A DNA stretch of 64,000 bases, from contig CP075493.1 in assembly GCA_021613535.1 (NCBI GenBank), positions 5,518,001 to 5,582,000 on the forward strand, read 5' to 3'. A model generated the notes under the pieces. The model searched no databases. It saw only the letters and a list, made by a program, of their open reading frames with translations, and was not told the DNA's origin. The translations under genes were made by a program, and so were the position numbers. The stretch's first letter is position 1, and every line of letters begins with the position of its first letter. This document shows positions 61,561 to 64,000 of the stretch, one piece after another. This DNA comes from Adineta vaga. Taxonomy: Eukaryota; Rotifera.

Positions 61561-61941
61561 TCACCTCTTGCAAAAAACTCGTTAAATCAAAAGGATCGAT
61601 AGGCCCGGATTTCTCCGTCTGTATTCGTACTGAAAATCTAAATCAAGCTGACTTATGCCCTTTTACTCAATGTGTGGTTTCTGTCCGCACTGAGTCAACT
61701 TTTGGACACCTACGTTAACATTTGATAGATGTACCGCCCCAGCCAAACTCCCCACCTGTCTCTTTCCTTGAAGCAGATCACGTTGATACAAGTATCGACG
61801 TTTGTCACTCAAACACTGGATGTAAAATCCAATCTCTGTATAACCAAGTAAGTAAAGAAACAATGAAAATAATGGTGTTTCATTGACGTGTTGCCACTCC
61901 CATCTACGCTACACTTTTCAAGTCTCTTTACGAAGACAGAT

Positions 61942-61975
<34 letters not shown>

Positions 61976-61982
61976 ATTGAAG

Positions 61983-62024
<42 letters not shown>

Positions 62025-62034
62025 CAGGGACAGT

Positions 62035-62094
<60 letters not shown>

Positions 62095-62096
62095 AG

Positions 62097-62134
<38 letters not shown>

Positions 62135-64000
62135 ATTTGAATTTCTTCACGTTAACATTCAGAGCACTGGGCAGAAATCACTTTGCGTCAACACCAAGTT
62201 TTCCGGCCAATCGCAAAGCTCTGTTTTAATTAGACAGTCGGATTCCCCTAGACGCAGCGAGTTCTAAGTTTGCTATTAAACGATGTCCGAAGTAATACGA
62301 CCCGCAAGCGAACCGCATACCGTAGCAAAACGATTCCACAGCAAGACAAGCCACTAGTCCGAACGATCAGACACATTGCTGCATCCGAAAGCTCAGCTCC
62401 AATAGCAAGTCTACTGCTTTATCATCAAGCCCGAACACCCTAGCACTTAGAGCCAATCGTTATCCCGAAGTTGCCGATCGATTTTGCCGACTTCCCTTGT
62501 GCTACCTTGTTCTAATTGACTAGAGGCTTTTCACCTTGGAGACCTGATGCGGTTTAGAGTACAGATAAGTGCGAAATTGAATATCTCGCTCAAATTTTCA
62601 AGGATCACAAATGATGCACCGAGGAAGTAGCAAGAACGGCTACTCTTTACCTTCATTTGAACCCTATCTCCAGTTGAACTGATTCCAGGGTCGTCTGATG
62701 AAGTAACAAAGAAGAGAAAACTCTTTCCAGGACCACTTGTGATGTATTTGAGCTTGTTTGTGTTACCACATATGTTTGACACGAAATCAAACAATCTCCG
62801 ACACTTAGTACAAGAATATTAACTTGTTTCCCTTTCGATTTGATGGAATATAAATATGATATGAATATAGATATTCCTCGTTCGGAACCCTCTTTCGAGC
62901 GCATCTTAGGACTGACTGACCCATGTCCAATAGCTGTTCACATGGAACCTTTCTCCACGTCAGTCTTCAAAGTTCTCATTTGAATAGTTGCTACTACCAC
63001 TAAGATCTGTACATATGACTGCTCAAGCCACACTCACGTGTTAGCCTTCGACGCAACCATATCAACCGTCCTACTTGTTACGACATGATGTCCGTTAATG
63101 GCTTGTTGTATCGTAACAGTCAAGTATAAGAGGCTCGCTCGAGCGCCATCCATTTTTAGGACTAGTCGATTCGGCAGGTGAGTTGTTACACACTCCTTAA
63201 CGGATTCCGACTTCCATGGCCACCGTCCTGCTGTCTATATCGACCAACACCTTTTATGGTATCTGATGAGCGAGACCATCTGGCTCTTTATCTTGACGTT
63301 TTGTGCATCCAACAGCGCCAGTTCTGCTTACCAAAAATGGCCCACTTGGCACTCACATTCGCTGTTCATTCTCAATGAAGTAGAAAAATGAACTTCATAC
63401 CCATTTAAAGTTTGTCAATAGGTTGAGCGTATTTTACGCCCAATGCCTCTAAACATTCGCTTTACCGGATATAACTGTGAAAATTGAATGCCAGCTATCC
63501 TGAGGGAAACTTCGGACGGAACCAGCTACTAGATGGTTCGATTAGTCTTTCGCCCCTTAACGCATGTTTGACGATCGATTTGCACGTCAGAACCGCTACG
63601 AACTTCCACCAGGGTTTCCCCTGGCTTCATTCTACACACGTTAAGTTCACCATCTTTCGGGTCTCATTGCATATACTCTTACTAAGCTCTTTGCCAGCGG
63701 CAATAGAACCTGTCAGTGTTGCGTTCATTGTCATGATTTGCACCAGATGACAGAAATCACACTTCAAACATTGCAAGAATGTTCTTTACTTTCATTACGA
63801 GCAAGGCTTTTCATACAGCCGAACTCTTGCACATGCAGTGAACTCCTTAGACCGTGTTTCAAGACGGGTCGAATAACTCGGCATTCAAAACTCCTGTTGA
63901 CTTGCCGATTTCATTGACAGCCACAAAACATTAGGCATTGACAATGAATAAAACTAATATTGTTTAGATATTAGTTACTCATGTAACACAAACAATGCTC
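60956..64000 (-). rRNA. 28S rRNA, unit 6 (cut by window edge)
   Basis: The 3' three kilobases of 28S, continuing past the right edge. No insertion is present in the visible part, and it agrees with units 3 and 5, including the R2-region change. Confidence 0.94.

Overview
The window is a tandem array of nuclear ribosomal RNA genes from a metazoan, read on the minus strand. Five complete units and parts of two more are present. Each unit is 18S, ITS1, 5.8S, ITS2, 28S and an AT-rich intergenic spacer (IGS) of about 4.1 kb, with a period of about 10.35-10.45 kb once insertions are discounted. On the plus strand the order runs backwards: 28S 3' end, 28S 5' end, ITS2, 5.8S, ITS1, 18S, then 5' ETS and IGS. 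I do not recognise the species. The 18S, 5.8S and 28S look functional but carry lineage-specific changes at normally conserved positions, some compensated within helices. A fast-evolving invertebrate fits best; a rotifer or an arthropod would both be compatible with the retroelements, but this is a guess.

Layout: spacer with a degenerate ~80-bp subrepeat array (1-3361); unit 1 (28S 3362-7773, 5.8S 8074-8224, 18S 8446-10261); unit 2 (14412-20761); unit 3 (24867-31119); unit 4 (35213-41570); unit 5 (50589-56842); and a truncated 28S of unit 6 (60956-64000). Unit 1 has a 581-bp insertion in its 28S flanked by a 61-bp target duplication, and a 2-nt insertion in the 18S decoding region. Unit 2 has an 88-bp insertion with a 10-bp duplication between the R2 and R1 sites of 28S, a nearby 6-bp deletion and a diverged 3' spacer. 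Unit 4 has a scrambled 28S interior (about 36.35-38.94 kb), preceded by contracted homopolymers, that looks like a consensus or assembly artefact rather than biology.

The only protein-coding genes are in one 4.9-kb non-LTR retrotransposon of Jockey type (42161-47064). It lies in the spacer upstream of the unit 4 18S gene, in the opposite transcriptional direction. Both ORFs are intact: a gag-like protein with three zinc knuckles, and an endonuclease-reverse transcriptase overlapping it by 38 nt. It ends with AATAAA and a short A tail. Just after ORF2 its 3' UTR carries a ~70-bp segment about 92% identical to the spacer DNA immediately left of the insertion point. That is the most interesting feature here and raises the possibility of a spacer-targeting element.

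Other observations: a two-base change in the near-universal 28S block that forms the R2 and homing-endonuclease target; a duplicated hairpin downstream of 28S with a compensatory base-pair change; and conserved hairpins in the 5' ETS, ITS1 and ITS2. The many short open frames in the spacers and rRNA genes are not genes.
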